This document shows, one piece after another, positions 38,779-51,596 of a stretch of 64,000 nt of DNA. Source of the DNA: Coriaria nepalensis. Taxonomy: Eukaryota; Streptophyta; Magnoliopsida; Cucurbitales; Coriariaceae. Below the pieces are notes generated by a model. It was not told the origin of the DNA, did not search any database, and worked only from the letters and a program-made list of their open reading frames with translations. Both the position numbers and the translations under genes were made by a program. Location of the stretch: assembly GCA_027186245.1 (NCBI GenBank), contig CP114490.1:1441001-1505000 (forward strand), read 5' to 3'. Numbering within the stretch: the first letter of the stretch is position 1; the number at the start of each line of letters is the position of its first letter.

Positions 38779-38902
38779 TGGCTCTCTTGGAACAGAGTAG
38801 ACACATGTGAATAACATTATGATGTGTACAGTTTTATTCCTGGCTCTCTTGGAACAGAATAGACACATGTGAATAACATTATGATGTGTACAGTTTTATT
38901 CC
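38779..38902. repeat. 62-bp tandem duplication, two copies
   Basis: Copies at 38779-38840 and 38841-38902 differ at one base. They lie 250 bases past the MYB3R stop, probably in or just after its 3' UTR. The near identity suggests a recent event. Confidence 0.95.
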
Positions 38903-41529
38903 TTCAACTGCTGCAAGTATTGTTGGTCTAATGTTGTGATTAAGGTTAAGCATTATCCGTCTCCCTTTTTCCCTTTTTTATTTTCCCCATATTTCCTAGT
39001 TTCAGTGGCATGATCGTTACACTTCATCATTCTTGGTCCTAGTTGTGTAGTTCCTTCTCAAACTCTAATATTTTACGTTATCATCTTTCTGATTCGTTAT
39101 TCTGCATTATCTGGATCGTTTTTACCTGTAATGATTCTGGATCTGGATCTCAAGTCAGATTTATATGGTTAGTCAAGTAGGTCACGATGAGTCCCTGTTC
39201 TTGTCGATTGCATGAAACTTAGAGATGCAAAATTTCTTATACATCTTATTTTCCTTGTTTTTACAAAGGGATAACAAAGAATGAAGATACATTTGAAGTT
39301 TGGAATGACGACTGCTTACACGACTGACTAGATTCTGATATAGAGGATGAGCAGAGATGTTCAGAATGAACAGGCGTCTCTTCCTGATATACTTTCGCCG
39401 GCTTGTTTTTTCGTGCTTAATAGGACCATTTTTTTTTTCTTATGATACACTGTGACCAGGTCCAAGATCAGTTTTGGCTCCTGGTATGTGAATTAATAAG
39501 GAATAAGGAGAGAAAAAGAATAAGAAGAAGAAGATGAAGAAGAAGAAGAAAGATAGGTTTCCATTACTTATGAAAAAAATACATTGATCTGTACAGAAAG
39601 AAACTTTTTAGCTCTCGACAGTAGAATGAAGAAATGTTGGTTTTTAAGTGTAAACGTTTAAGAGCATGCTGACTTGCAGAGCTTATCTTTCTTTTTCTCA
39701 AATGGAAACAAAATAATTTGACCAAACTGTGTAACGGGCAAAATAATTTGCTTATCATCATCACTATACTAGTTTGCTGAAACCATAACAGGAGACACTA
39801 CTTGAAGAGAATTCATTACGAGGAACCAGGGTGACTATTACTTGTTGAAGTTTGAACTAATCTGAAAATGTTATTTTTTTTTTAAATAAATAAATAAAAA
39901 TTAAATTTCCTATTAAGACTACAAATTCAGAAGTGTTCTAAATTCATCAAAAATAAAGTCGGAGTAGATAAATTACTACAACTCCTTCAGCGAAGAAACT
40001 GCCAGTCATTTTGGCTTCACACCATGAATGCATTAATGTCGTATTTTTTTCTTGTCTGTTTTCGTTTTCTGGCCTTTATATGTTTTTATCAAATGGGGAT
40101 GCTTTTCACAAAACGTCCGTTACGAAACCGTTTCGCTGGCGTTTGTATTACTTTACTTTTCACCCAAATTTGTGTCTGTTAGAGATAATTAATTTACCTT
40201 ACCAAAAGAAAAAAAATGAGGTCTCAAATGGGAAATATGGTAAAATTTGGAGGAGTAATGATAAATTGAGGAGTCTAATAATTTTTTTTTTTTTTTCTCT
40301 TAAAATGTATTGTAGATAATACTTTTTTTCACTTGTGAGTTGCTCATTTTAAATACCCAAAAAATAACATAATATGTGAGAGACACTTACCAATAAAATG
40401 TAACGACATTCAGTTAAGATCTAGATCTAATATCTAGAGACAATTCTTTAGGCATATAGAGATTTTTTAACTACACTTGGACTTTGGGACAGGAGTGAGT
40501 GTACGTTGCAATGGCTTGAAGAATGACATGGCACGTGAGGCCCACCCCAAGCCTTTGCATGATTGATTACAAATACGGGCTATATGATAACCTTGTTCTT
40601 CACATTTTTTTATTGTAATGGAAATTCTTAAATTCAATGTTATGAAGATACACTTTTTTATTATCTTCTTAATGACTGTTACCATATATACTTGGCAATA
40701 GTTTAGTAATGTTACATATATATCATTCACTATTATTGTTCCTCTTAAATCATCTTTGAAGAAGTAAGACTAACAAAATAGTTTTAACTTCTATTAAAAT
40801 ATATTTAGAGTTGGTTTGACAAATTACTTATAATATGTGATGATAATAATCTCGATCTTATTAAACCATTTTCGTATATGTATAATATATAATGAAAAAT
40901 AAACATAGATACTAATCGGTGATGAGTTTAGATTTGGTCTGAACTATATGTATCTAAACTCATTTGAACGTATGTTGAAGATCAATTAAAACTTGATCCA
41001 ATCATTCAGTATTGTTAGTATATGATCAAGGATAGTGAGTCAAATTTAATGTTGTTGTTACGTGACAACCTTATTTAACAATCAACATTAACCATCTTCA
41101 TGATTAAGATACACGTATATAGTACATAATCAAAATGTTCAAATCATATATATATATATCTTACCATATTAACCATATATAGTATAAAGTCCACGAGTTT
41201 CCAACAGCCACCGACAAGAATTGTAGTTAATCAAACCATGTCGTTTCTAAAACGTGTTTCTTTATAAGCATGCATATATGTAGTTAAGGTTTTAGGCCCA
41301 AAAATGGAATCTATAGAGGGACATGATCTTAGTCGACTAAAGGTTGCCATTGCTAGTAGTATATATGAGAGTAAACCTGGGATCGATATTGCATGCATCA
41401 ATCCGACAATCCCCATTACTCTCTCATTCCAATACTTTCTGTAAATTAAGTACGTGATCGTTTGTGTATGTAATATTTATATTTTCTGTCTTCGTCTTGT
41501 AATTGACACCAATCTTCATGCAGTTGAAG
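38903..41529. other. AT-rich intergenic region
   Basis: No coding gene seen. T-rich and AT-rich throughout, with GAA-type purine runs near 39515-39550. Short ORFs show no domain. The last 100 bases probably lead into the MBD-like gene. Confidence 0.55.
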
Positions 41530-43325
41530 ATGCCGTCGCTAAGATTTGATGGTTTAGAAGAAGACAAGTTGGGTGATGATCAGAATGTGATCACGGGTAT
41601 GGAAATAGAGCCTTATGTTCTGGTGCATGATCACTCGGTAAAGGATGTTCGTGATGAGCGTGAAAACATCAGAAAAAGAGGACAACAACAAACCCTATAA
41701 GGAACTTCACAAAACTCTCAAACGATTGATTAGTGTAAGTTGATTGCTTTTTTATTTTATTACATAACCAGTTTACGATGACCTCTCAAGTGTTTGGTTT
41801 TTGTGTTTTGCATAATGAACAGAATAAAGCGGGCGAGTTGAGAGCAGTAGAACCAGAACCAACTGGGCAGACTAATACTAATACTACTTCCCCAGTTGGT
41901 GAAAAACAGAAGGAACCAGGGGTGATTGAGGCAGTTCCAATTTCCTTTAGGGTTCCTGATAAGCCTGTCGATGCTATGCAATTGGATTCGGTATCGTTTT
42001 CGTTTTCCTCGAGTTTAGTAACTAATTATGTTGAAACTAGTTGGTTGATTAATTGGTTTTTTTTTTTTTTAATCTTTTTATTACTACGGTATCAGGCATC
42101 GCAATGGAGAAAGAGATTTCCGACGAATTTAGTGAACGAAACTTTAGTTTCCTTCGACCTCCCAACAGGTTGTCACAGTCTTGATACTGAGGTTGACAAG
42201 GTACACTGCAAATCATTTCATGATCAAGTACAGTTTAGACTTCTAGTACTTGATCATCATCTCCTTATTTGATCAATTTGCCTATACGTAAGGAATCATT
42301 GTACATTGTTGATTAAAATTAATTAATAAATTAAGTGACAACTCAATTGTTTATGTTGTTAAAACAACAGTTGATTAAGGAAAGTACTGACAAGGTGCAA
42401 CAATATACTTTTTCCGAGAGGTTGAAAGAATGGATAATTGAGCGGCGGCAACGTGCCGATGGGAGACATGATCAGGTATGTTTTTTTTTTTTTTTTTTAA
42501 ATGTCGTATTAGAAGTGAGGACCTAACATTGGATGATCATATACATATTTATATAAATGCAGTACTATCATCACCAGAAATCAAGTAAGGCGTGTCGTTC
42601 ATATGTTGAGGTTGTCAATTTTATACTTCATGAGGCGTGTCCAGAGAAGAAGACTCCTAAACAGCCATACAAACCCAGATCAAGGATTAATCCTCAAGAG
42701 CCCGGTTCTGTCACTGTGAGTTGACCAACTTTGCTCATACCTTTTTCTGGCATGCAATTTCTGTGGTGATCATTATAAGGAACTTCTCTTTCAGGCACCA
42801 AAAACTGAAGAAACCATTAAAACAAGAGAAAGCAGTGGCACTGGTACTCTTCTAGTGAAGAGAAAAGTATGTGACTATAAGAAGTACTCATCAATGGACA
42901 GACGGCACTTGAAAATCAAAACTCCAACTTCTGAGAATGCTGGTTTTAATGTCTCTGAAAAGGATGATCATAAGGGCAAGACGAAACTGACCGCTGCTGC
43001 TGGAACTGAACAGTCTACTTGTTTGGATTCTGCATGTTATACCAAGACTAATGCTGATGACCAGATCAAGAACAAAGGCAAAGGAAAGGATCCTGAAGTC
43101 TGGATTTATGTGGATGACAGTGAAACTAGCACCGATGATGATATCTATACGGCGGCATGGATTCAATCTCAGTTCGATTCTATCAAAAAGGAAGAACATG
43201 AAGTGGATCATGAAGTTAAGGGAAAAGTACGGCTGGTGGTTGAGGAGTTCCTGCAAGAAGCTTATGAGAATCTTCTAAACTCTGCCGCTATGGAAGCAAA
43301 AAAGTCACCAGAGTACTACTGGTAA
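41530..43325 (+). CDS. Methyl-CpG-binding-domain (MBD)-like protein
   Basis: Six exons are proposed: 41530-41637, 41823-41990, 42096-42200, 42371-42475, 42563-42715, 42795-43325, all phase 0, giving 389 residues. Exons 2-6 have clean borders. Exon 1 is the least certain, because another frame is open past 41640 to a good donor near 41736. Residues of about 140-192, built across exons 4 and 5, look like an MBD fold: WIIERRQRADGRHDQYYHH, then ACRSYVEVVNFILHE. Family members bind methylated DNA in the nucleus. The key arginine and tyrosine-rich surface is only loosely kept, so DNA binding is unproven. The rest is polar and Lys/Glu-rich, with an acidic VDDSETSTDDD patch. It ends at a TAA after YYW, but further coding-like sequence follows. 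Confidence 0.65.
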
Positions 43326-43544
43326 TTAACTCCATCCTCTAGCTAGAATCTATCTTATTACTTAATTATAATAACGTGATGTAATAAATTAATTAATTAA
43401 CAAATATTCGAACATATATATATATCTATAGAACATGTGTGAAATCCTCTGGATAATCATTAATATGTACTGAACAGGTTGAACTGGATAATATTTTTAT
43501 GTTATTTCAGTTTTTCCTTCTTCGGTTAATTGTCTGAATTATGT

Positions 43545-44136
43545 TTGGTAGAAAGAGAAAGCAACATGTTGAAGAAACAAAACAGAGGAAGTGCAAGAAG
43601 GTTTCACCACCAATCATAGTTCTTTTACCTTCGGACATTAATAGTCCCAAGGTTGTGGAAGAAGCTGCTCCGGTGCAGGAAATGACTGGAAAAATCGAGC
43701 TGGAAACTCCAGAAATGAAAGAAAACGTCAACAAGAAAATACCGGACACTTCTTCGGCAAAACCCGAGTTCATAGTGCTCAAACCCGAGCTCATTGAATC
43801 AAGGCTAATACGCCCGAAATGAATACTAGAACACTGGAAAGTGCTCCGGCAAATCCTGAGGTCACAGTCTATGAATCCCAAAATATGCTGACCGAAACAC
43901 AGGAAATGATCGAAATCTTAGAGCCCAAATTACCTGAAAGTTCTGCAGAACCAGAGACCAAAGTAAATCAACCTGAGCCAATAGAAGCAGAAAAGGAGAC
44001 TGAACCACCGGAAAGTTCTCGTTCGAATCTGGAGATCAAAGTCGGAGAAATGAAATGCGCTCTGATCATTGAGGAGATGCAAATAACATTGATAGAAGAA
44101 GAAACGATAGACAAGCAAAAAGTGAAGACATGTTAA
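43545..44136 (+). other. Open, acidic Glu/Pro-rich stretch downstream of the MBD-like gene, frameshifted
   Basis: Two overlapping frames encode similar-looking sequence. 43545-43822 has KRKQHVEETKQRKCKK then Glu/Pro-rich text; 43819-44136 continues in the next frame with ESAPANPEVTVYE-type text. The change of frame is near 43803. The stretch could be a last exon of the MBD-like gene: splicing after TAC-TAC-TG at 43321 to an acceptor at 43544 keeps phase but creates TGA. It may therefore be a decayed extension. No domain is recognised. Confidence 0.4.
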
Positions 44137-44567
44137 CCCAGAAGATTTGGGAAGGTCAACAAACTAACACCGATCTGGATACATCCTCAGTTGAGTTTAT
44201 GAACAGATGGATTTGGTCGAGGTAACTCAAACTTATATCATCGTGTTGTTTCTAGGTACTTTTTTTCTTATTATGGAAGACTATTCCGTTTCCCTTGATA
44301 ATGAAATCAAAACAAAGTTTGGTTTTGATTTTACCTCTTCCTCTGCTCTGAGATATGATAGGAGTTTATCTGATTGTTTAGGAAGAGAGCCGATAAGATA
44401 GATAAGAAACATATATATGCACCTATATAGGAGAAATTCAGATGTCAAAAGATAACATCAAAATCAAAAAGTTGCAAATACAAATAGATTCATCCAAACC
44501 CAGAAACTCATCCCATTATCATTCTTACCAACAAACCATAAACAAGGCTATTTGAACAAAAGATGCT
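44137..44567. other. Spacer and AS1 3' UTR
   Basis: Between the acidic stretch and the convergent AS1 stop. Nothing coding is recognised. Confidence 0.55.
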
Positions 44568-45641
44568 TTAGCCAGTTCTGCAACCCAACTGCTCAAGAAA
44601 CTTTGTAAGACGCAAGTGCTTAGCAGCCCATTGATCGGCTAATTTCTGCTCCTTGGCTTCTGCATCTCTCCTTAGCCCTGCTAACTGTTCCTTGTACTCT
44701 GCTTCTATTCGCTCTAAAGCTATCTTCTCCTCCTCTTTCAGAGCCTTCAACTTTGCCTCAATATCTTCCATCTTCTCTCTTTTCCTAGTCGCCTTCTCTG
44801 ATTCCAATTGTAGCTCTACCCTCCTCAATCTCCATGCTGCTTCTTTCTTATGAGCAGCCCAAGCTCTATGCCCTTCTTCCAACTCTCTGCAACACTCCGT
44901 TAACTCTAACATGAGCAAGTTTTCCTGAGGAGGGGTCAAATTGCCTAATACGAAAGGTGTTGTGGTTTCCGGTCCTCTATCGGGTTGAAGCCAAGGGATT
45001 GGATTAGAGGCCCGACTTTTCGATGAAGATAGGGTGAGAGTCACTGAAGGTGAAGGTGGTCGGTTAATAGGAGTGGCTTTAGAATTAGAAAGCCATGGAG
45101 GAAGATGACCAGGCGGAGGAGGAGATGGGTCAGTTTGAAGAAACCCACCTCCGGAAGTAGCCATGAAATGAGGCGGACTTGTCCCCGCTCGTTCTTTCAC
45201 TAATTTCCCCGCAAAGGTCTCGAGAATATGATTATACTTACCCTCCTCAAGTGGGTTGGCGCTATTATCACTCACAGTTCTGCTATTCTCCTTCTGTTCC
45301 TCTCTTTGCTGCTTCTCTCTGAACACTTCCCACCACTTTCCTAGTCGCTTGGCAGTTCTTCCGGGCACTTCAGCCGCGATTTTCTTCCATTTGTTCCCGT
45401 GTTTGGCTTGGAGGTGAATTACAAGGCGTTGCTCCTCTTCAGTGAGTGATCCTTTTTTGATTCCGGGTTTGAGGTAATTCTTCCACCTTTCGAAACAGGA
45501 TTTGGCATCTCGGTTTAGAGGCTTGTTCATGCGCTGAGAAACCAGGTTCCATTCTCTTGGACCATATTGTTTAACATATGCACATAACAACCCGTCTTCT
45601 TTAGCTGTCCAACGCTGTCTTTCCTTCATTTCCAAGTGCAT
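44568..45641 (-). CDS. AS1: ASYMMETRIC LEAVES1/PHANTASTICA (ARP) MYB transcription factor
   Basis: Nuclear R2R3-MYB of the ARP clade that, with AS2, represses class I KNOX genes and sets leaf polarity. Intronless coding frame, 357 residues from the first ATG. Most family members start at MKERQRW, which is the ATG at 45629 (353 residues); the four extra residues are optional. R2 has [20 protein letters not shown] and [21 protein letters not shown]3 has [20 protein letters not shown] and [19 protein letters not shown]. The ARP-specific C-terminus is present: [20 protein letters not shown] followed by a coiled coil (about 275-345) ending [12 protein letters not shown]. An acceptor at about 45687 and a donor at 46338/46339 on the minus strand indicate a leader intron with the first exon up to about 46550. 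Confidence 0.96.
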   Translation of the reverse strand: MHLEMKERQRWTAKEDGLLCAYVKQYGPREWNLVSQRMNKPLNRDAKSCFERWKNYLKPGIKKGSLTEEEQRLVIHLQAKHGNKWKKIAAEVPGRTAKRLGKWWEVFREKQQREEQKENSRTVSDNSANPLEEGKYNHILETFAGKLVKERAGTSPPHFMATSGGGFLQTDPSPPPPGHLPPWLSNSKATPINRPPSPSVTLTLSSSKSRASNPIPWLQPDRGPETTTPFVLGNLTPPQENLLMLELTECCRELEEGHRAWAAHKKEAAWRLRRVELQLESEKATRKREKMEDIEAKLKALKEEEKIALERIEAEYKEQLAGLRRDAEAKEQKLADQWAAKHLRLTKFLEQLGCRTG

Positions 45642-48427
45642 ACATCACCGTCCATTGGAATGAACTTGATCTCTTCATAATGCGACTGCAAATAAGATTC
45701 TTCAAATATCGAATCATCAGCCTTTTGAAAAAAAAAAAAAAAAGAGATCTTACTCACAAGAAATCAGACTTCACATAAAAGACCTTATATTGATTATGGA
45801 GTCGATCATCGAAAACATATCAACACTATCGCTTATTATGAAAACAGAAATACATATAAATGGCTCTTGTTATTAAGTTGAGAGTGCCACGCGCAATTTG
45901 CTAACAACGAATAAGATCATGTTGGAAGATTCACTTTAACAATGTAACACTTGAACATGCACAAAATCGAAACATCAAAACGGGTAAATTGACATCTAGG
46001 TCTCAAATTTGATTCCAAAACGCCCGGTCTCATGCAAATCTAAGAGCTTTTGGAAGGCTGATCGTTTTCAGAAACTGAAAAGCCGGTATTTTCCAAAAAC
46101 ATGTTGAAGTGATAAGAAATTTATCGGCATCCAAACAGAGCAAGGATGCAAATTCAGAGCATAACAGAATTAGATGCAACATAAAAGAATAAAATAGAAT
46201 TCGTTGAGGCATAATAGAATGGCATACATACATGATAAAAAACTAGAATTTACATAGAAAGCAAGAGAATCAGAAGAGAGAAACTGTTGGGAGGGAAAAA
46301 AAAAAGAAGGAAAATGAAAGAGCAAAAAGAAAGCTCACAGTTCGAGTTTAACTACTAGTACTAGTACTCAGAACTGACGTTCGTGTTGGAGCCATGTCTC
46401 CTTCAGCTGGATTCGGATGAAACAACAGAGAGCAACTTTGCTTCAACAAAAGTAGTAGATGGACATTTGCTCTTATACTCTCTATTACTCTTACTAGAAG
46501 AGATAAGAAATTGAAAGAAACTTAGAAGCAGAGAGAGAGAGAGAGAGATGAGACAGTGGCGGAAAAGAAGGGCACGCGAAAGGAGGAGCTAAAGTGGGTA
46601 AGAAAAGGCAGAAACCAGTCCGAAAACGATGACGTATTCGCAATAGTTAGCTCAGCTTAGCTTCGGTGCTCTGCTACAGTAGTCCATTTCCTCTTCTGTC
46701 TCCACCACCGAAGGTATCAGAAGGGGGAGAAAGAGAGTGGGGGGGAAACGAGCCTTAAATGCTAGCGTATATGCAGAGGCATTCATTAGCAGAGTGCATT
46801 ATCTCTAAAATTAAAATGCGCCACTATATCGTCGTTTTCGCGGCTCTCTGAGTACTCACTACTGGCTACTGTAACTTTATGATTTTGACTGGTAAGAAAG
46901 AAGTCAATTGAATCGACTGTCCATATTTACCTTATCCATGCATTTTCAATACATCCCTGTCACCTCGGCTACTTAGACCATAGCCCCAGCCGTTAATCAC
47001 GAGATCAGCAGCCATAGTTCTTCTCCTTATGACTCTGACATTACAATTTACAATTTACTATTTACTATTTACTATTATAAAGTAATAATAATAAAAGTTC
47101 CAACAACTAATAATAACTGTTAAATATATATATATATATATATTCAGTGAAAGAAAAGCAACTGCTTTGACTCGACGTGACCCATATTTATCATTTTTCT
47201 ATCACTGATTACTAAGCGGACACCTCTTTCTCTACGTCGTGAAAGCTATGAATCTGGCCGTCCGTGTTGTCTAGAATTAGATGCGAAACGGCGGTTTGAT
47301 GAATCAAAACGGTAGTTGAGGGGGGAATCAGATAGCTGCCTTATGGCCCACTCCCCGAAAAAATTCTGAATAGATGACGTCAGAGAGAGGAGATAAAGAG
47401 GACGTGAATTGCACTAAGGAGGTAATAAAGGGAAGGGAGGGCAGGGATTATTGGCGGGGCGGGGCGGGCAAAAGAGGGTAAAAAAAATGTGTTACACCAA
47501 AACAAGCATAAATGGGTAAATATGGAAGGGTGATCGGACTGAGTTTGTGATGATGAAATAGGGCGAGGAAAAATCGAGCGGCGTAGGTAGTGCCAGGTGG
47601 ATGCGATGTGGGACCACTTTGGACTGAGTAAGGAGTAAGTGGGGGACTGTAGTCCGGGTTTCACGGCGTGAGGACGAGTCTGATGGTGACCGGACCTTCT
47701 GCTCCGGCTCAGAAACCCCTTCCCTGACATGTCAGTGTTACGTTACTTCCTTCTTTTTCTTTTCTCTCTCTCTCTCTCTCCTCTTTCCCAGTTATCTCAA
47801 AGACTCAAACTATATACTTTTTAAGCCAAAGAAGAAAGTAGAGAAAAAACCTAATGAATAATCATCCAAAACATAGAAGAGGTAGGGGGTAATTTTGGAA
47901 TAGAGAAAAAACTTTGATGATTCGACGTATCCAACGTGTTCATTAAAATGGAGGAAAAGATTTCAGTGGATAGGTAACTAGAGAAAAGGTTATGATCTCC
48001 TCTATGCATAAAAACACATAGATTGATCATCGCCGTTAATTCAGAATCTAAAGTTCAATATCAACGGCTGCGAACTCGACAAGACGGAACAGTGAAAAGA
48101 CATGCACGTAGGAGATTAGATGTAGGCTCTACAGAAAACCTTCAGAAAGTTACATAGGGATCGGTGAGATATGAAAATCTGTTTTACAGTCAACTGTAAA
48201 GGCTAGAAAGCTTACATCTTTTCATTGCCAAGCCCCAAATGGGTTGGGCTCAAAAGGAAACATTCAGAATCCATTTCATCATTTTTCATTTCCCTTCACT
48301 TTTTCTCATAATAAAACATGTAAAAATATGTTTCAGATTTTAGGATCAAATTCAGCCCAAGAAGGCTTGCTCTATTTGGGCCTTGTTGGTGGGATAAAAG
48401 AAAAGCCCAAGATAGATGAACTCGATC

Positions 48428-48451
48428 ATATATATATATATATATATATAA
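48428..48451. repeat. TA dinucleotide microsatellite
   Basis: About 12 TA units. Confidence 0.9.
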
Positions 48452-48633
48452 AGTATAAACCCAAGTGGGCCGACACGACAACCTTGTTTTGGCAAAAGAG
48501 AGCAAGATTACGTGCAACCAGTTTTCTAGTAGACTGCGGCAAATGGCAATTGTGATTAAGGCCTAAAGTTGAATTCAATGAACGTACAAACAACTTGTTT
48601 GTTCACAATAATATCTTCTTTTTAATCAACACC

Positions 48634-48665
48634 TAATAATTAATTAATTAATTAATTAATTAATT
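48634..48665. repeat. TAAT tetranucleotide microsatellite
   Basis: About eight TAAT units. Confidence 0.9.
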
Positions 48666-49696
48666 GCTTAATTGGTAGATGTGTAAACCAGACATACTAT
48701 AACTGCAATTAGACTTAGTAGACGTGTTCTCAAACCAAACACAGACAAGTGACAACTACCGGAAAAAAGAAGTAAATTTATTTATTATATTTAATTTTAA
48801 AAGTATTATAATTTAAAAAATAAATAATTAATTAATTAAATAGAAAAATAAATCTAGTTGTCCATTTAAAAAGTAAAGTTGATAATTTGCATATTCCTTC
48901 ATGTCTGTTTGGTAGGAGTTTGTGGATCATTTATAAATTACTTCTTGTTTATATGAGATTAAAAATCTCTATTTCTTTTTAATATTAAATATATTAAATA
49001 TTTCATATATTAATCTCATCATTGAATTATTATATTATAATCCAATAATAAAAAAAAAATAGGTAAAATAAATAAATATAAGTATGATAAGGACAGATTG
49101 GAAACTCAAGAGCAAAAATACAGATAGAAATGGCTAAAAAGGCAAAAGTCAACCATCTATTATTATAGGGTCAATATTCCTCTCTCTTCCTTTCCTTATG
49201 GTCCAAAGAGGCAACCCAATTAAGCAAACTGCCTTGATTCCCACTTTTGCCGAACCTCACCAAAAAAAAGAAAAAAAAAAAGGAAATAAAGTGGAAATGA
49301 ACACCAGAAGACCAGAATCACTGCAACTTGGCGCTCAATCATCTGGGCTATTATGCCATAACCTACCTTAAATTGAAAAAGAAAAAAAGTTGGTGATCTT
49401 TTTCGTGTGGCCTTCATTTTCTTCATTTTGGGTTTTATCTGTTTCTTTTCTTTCCTTCTTCTTTTGGGAAAACATAATAACTCTGATCTTTGAAGAGGAG
49501 GGACATAGGAGAGAGCTCGTTGACAAGTTGTTCTCTCAGCTCTGTTTGGCACAAGATCTGTGCTTATTCACGGACCTGGTTTTACATTATAACCAGGTTA
49601 TCTGTATCCTAAGCAATTTCCTTTTCCTTATAACGTTTTTGTAAAAATCCTCAAAAACATATATTCATTGAGAAGTTGATTGGGTTTCGCTTTTTG

Positions 49697-51596
49697 ATGG
49701 GAGCTTCCTTCAGTAAACGAGTCAGGGCTGTTGTTCATGCAGGTAACTTTTTCACTGTGTTATAGATTTCTGTTTTCAAGCTTGCTTTTTAAAAAAAAAA
49801 AAATTTCCCCTTTTTTCTTTCTTTCTTTCGTTTCCTTAACGTTGAGCATAGAAATCTGAGCAAAGACTACGGTTTTGTTCTGATAGATGATTAGTAACTG
49901 GTTTTCTGATATAGCTTTAATGGTCAATTAGGCTTATTAGACTTGTACTTGAGTGAAGATTTAGGTCTCAACACTCTGGCTAGAAAGATCCCTCTTTTGA
50001 TTCAAATTATTTAAGTATGGTATGATTTCATTTCAGTTATATGTTGTTATATGTCTACAAGATTTGAGGCTACTGCTATACTAAAGTAATTAAGTATTGT
50101 TGATGAGTTACACGAAAATTTCTTCGAAAACTACTGAAGTATGACTCTGGGTGTAGGCTTTAAACCGAAAAGTTCTGGTAGAGATGGGAATCATTCAAAC
50201 ATCTCAAGCAGCAAAGTCTCCTCGGCTTCAATACCAACAACGACTCGCACTGAGGGTGAAATTTTGCAGTCATCCAACTTGAAGAGTTTTAGCTTTGGGG
50301 AACTCAAGACAGCCACTAGAAACTTCCGACCGGATAGTGTGGTTGGAGAAGGTGGCTTTGGCTCTGTTTTCAAGGGTTGGATTGATGAGCACTCTCTTAC
50401 AGCAACCAAGCCTGGGACCGGCACTGTAATTGCTGTCAAAAGACTAAATAAAGAAGGCCTTCAAGGTCACAGGGAATGGCTGGTCAGTGTTATTACTCTA
50501 GCCTTTTTTTTTTTTTTTCCTTTTCCCCTTCTCTCTTTTTCAATTCAAAAGTATTGGCATACTACTTAATTTTGATTATTCTATTGAACATGTAGACAGA
50601 AATTAACTATCTGGGGCAGCTTCAACATCCTAATTTAGTGAAGTTGATAGGTTACTGCATCGAGGATGATCATAGACTTTTGGTATATGAGTTCATGCCT
50701 AAAGGAAGCATGGAGAATCATCTCTTTAGGAGTAAGTCTCCATGTTTTATGCATATTTAGTTTTCAAAAAAAATAAAAAAGGAGATGAATAACATTGTTT
50801 CCTCGAAACAGGAGGTTCTCATGTGCAACCCCTTTCTTGGAACCTAAGGATGAAAATAGCCCTTGGAGCTGCAAGGGGGCTTTCATTTCTTCACAGTACC
50901 AAAACAAAAGTCATATACCGTGACTTTAAGACCTCTAATGTTCTACTTGATTCGGTACACTACTTAGTAATGTGTGTTATTTTGTTTCGAAACTTATACC
51001 AATTTTGCATCTTTGGTGTCTAACTATCCTTTTCATCCCTTTACTTGCAGGACTACAGCGCAAAACTTTCGGATTTTGGTCTGGCCCGAGATGGGCCCAT
51101 GGACGATAAAAGCCATGTCTCTACCAAAATCATGGGAACATTCGGCTATGCAGCTCCCGAATATCTAGCCACAGGTACCAAACCATATAAATACATCTCT
51201 GTTTAAAAATAAAATTTCTATGATTACTAGTTAACAATTTTTTTTGGGGGGAATATCAAAGGTCATCTCACGGCAAAGAGTGATATATACAGCTTTGGAG
51301 TTGTTCTTCTAGAGATAATATCGGGCAGAAGGGCTATAGACCAGAACCGACCATCTGGAGAACACAATTTAGTGGAATGGGCAAAACCGTATCTAAGTAG
51401 CAAACGAAAAATATTCCGGATTATGGATCCTCGACTTGGCGGCCAGTACCCTTTGCCGCGTGCACAAAAGGCCGCATTTCTTGCACTTCAGTGTCTATCT
51501 GGAGAACCCAAGAACAGACCGAACATGGATGAGGTTGTGACCGCATTGGAGCAGCTTCAGGGCTCCAGGAATCGTTTTGAAGTAGCCGAGAAATAA
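49697..51596 (+). CDS. Receptor-like cytoplasmic kinase, subfamily VII (NAK/PBL-type)
   Basis: Ser/Thr kinase that relays signals from cell-surface receptors. Six exons in phase: 49697-49742, 50157-50482, 50596-50731, 50812-50954, 51051-51174, 51262-51596, giving 369 residues. Kinase motifs are complete: [11 protein letters not shown] loop, VIAVKRL lysine, [13 protein letters not shown] catalytic loop, [28 protein letters not shown] and a C-lobe with [10 protein letters not shown]. The segment [20 protein letters not shown] and [14 protein letters not shown] match NAK closely. The N-terminus is MGASFSKRV; Gly2 allows myristoylation, but the cysteine usual in MGxCFS is replaced by Ser. Exon 1 is only 46 bases. 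From memory, the Arabidopsis collinear gene would be NAK. Confidence 0.93.

Larger units (their letters stand above)
45642..49696. other. AS1 leader intron, AS1 promoter and intergenic DNA
   Basis: 45688-46338 is the proposed AS1 leader intron. A GA run is at 46531-46548 and a GC-rich block at 47451-47470. A TA run (48428-48451) and a TAAT repeat (48634-48665) follow. The frame at 47380-47730 on the minus strand has no domain. From about 49390 the T-rich plus strand is probably the leader of the kinase gene. Confidence 0.5.

Noticed and set aside
47380..47730. 116-codon minus-strand ORF upstream of AS1
   Set aside because: Low-complexity Ser/Pro/His text with no domain, no splice partners and overlap with the GC block; a chance frame in the AS1 promoter.
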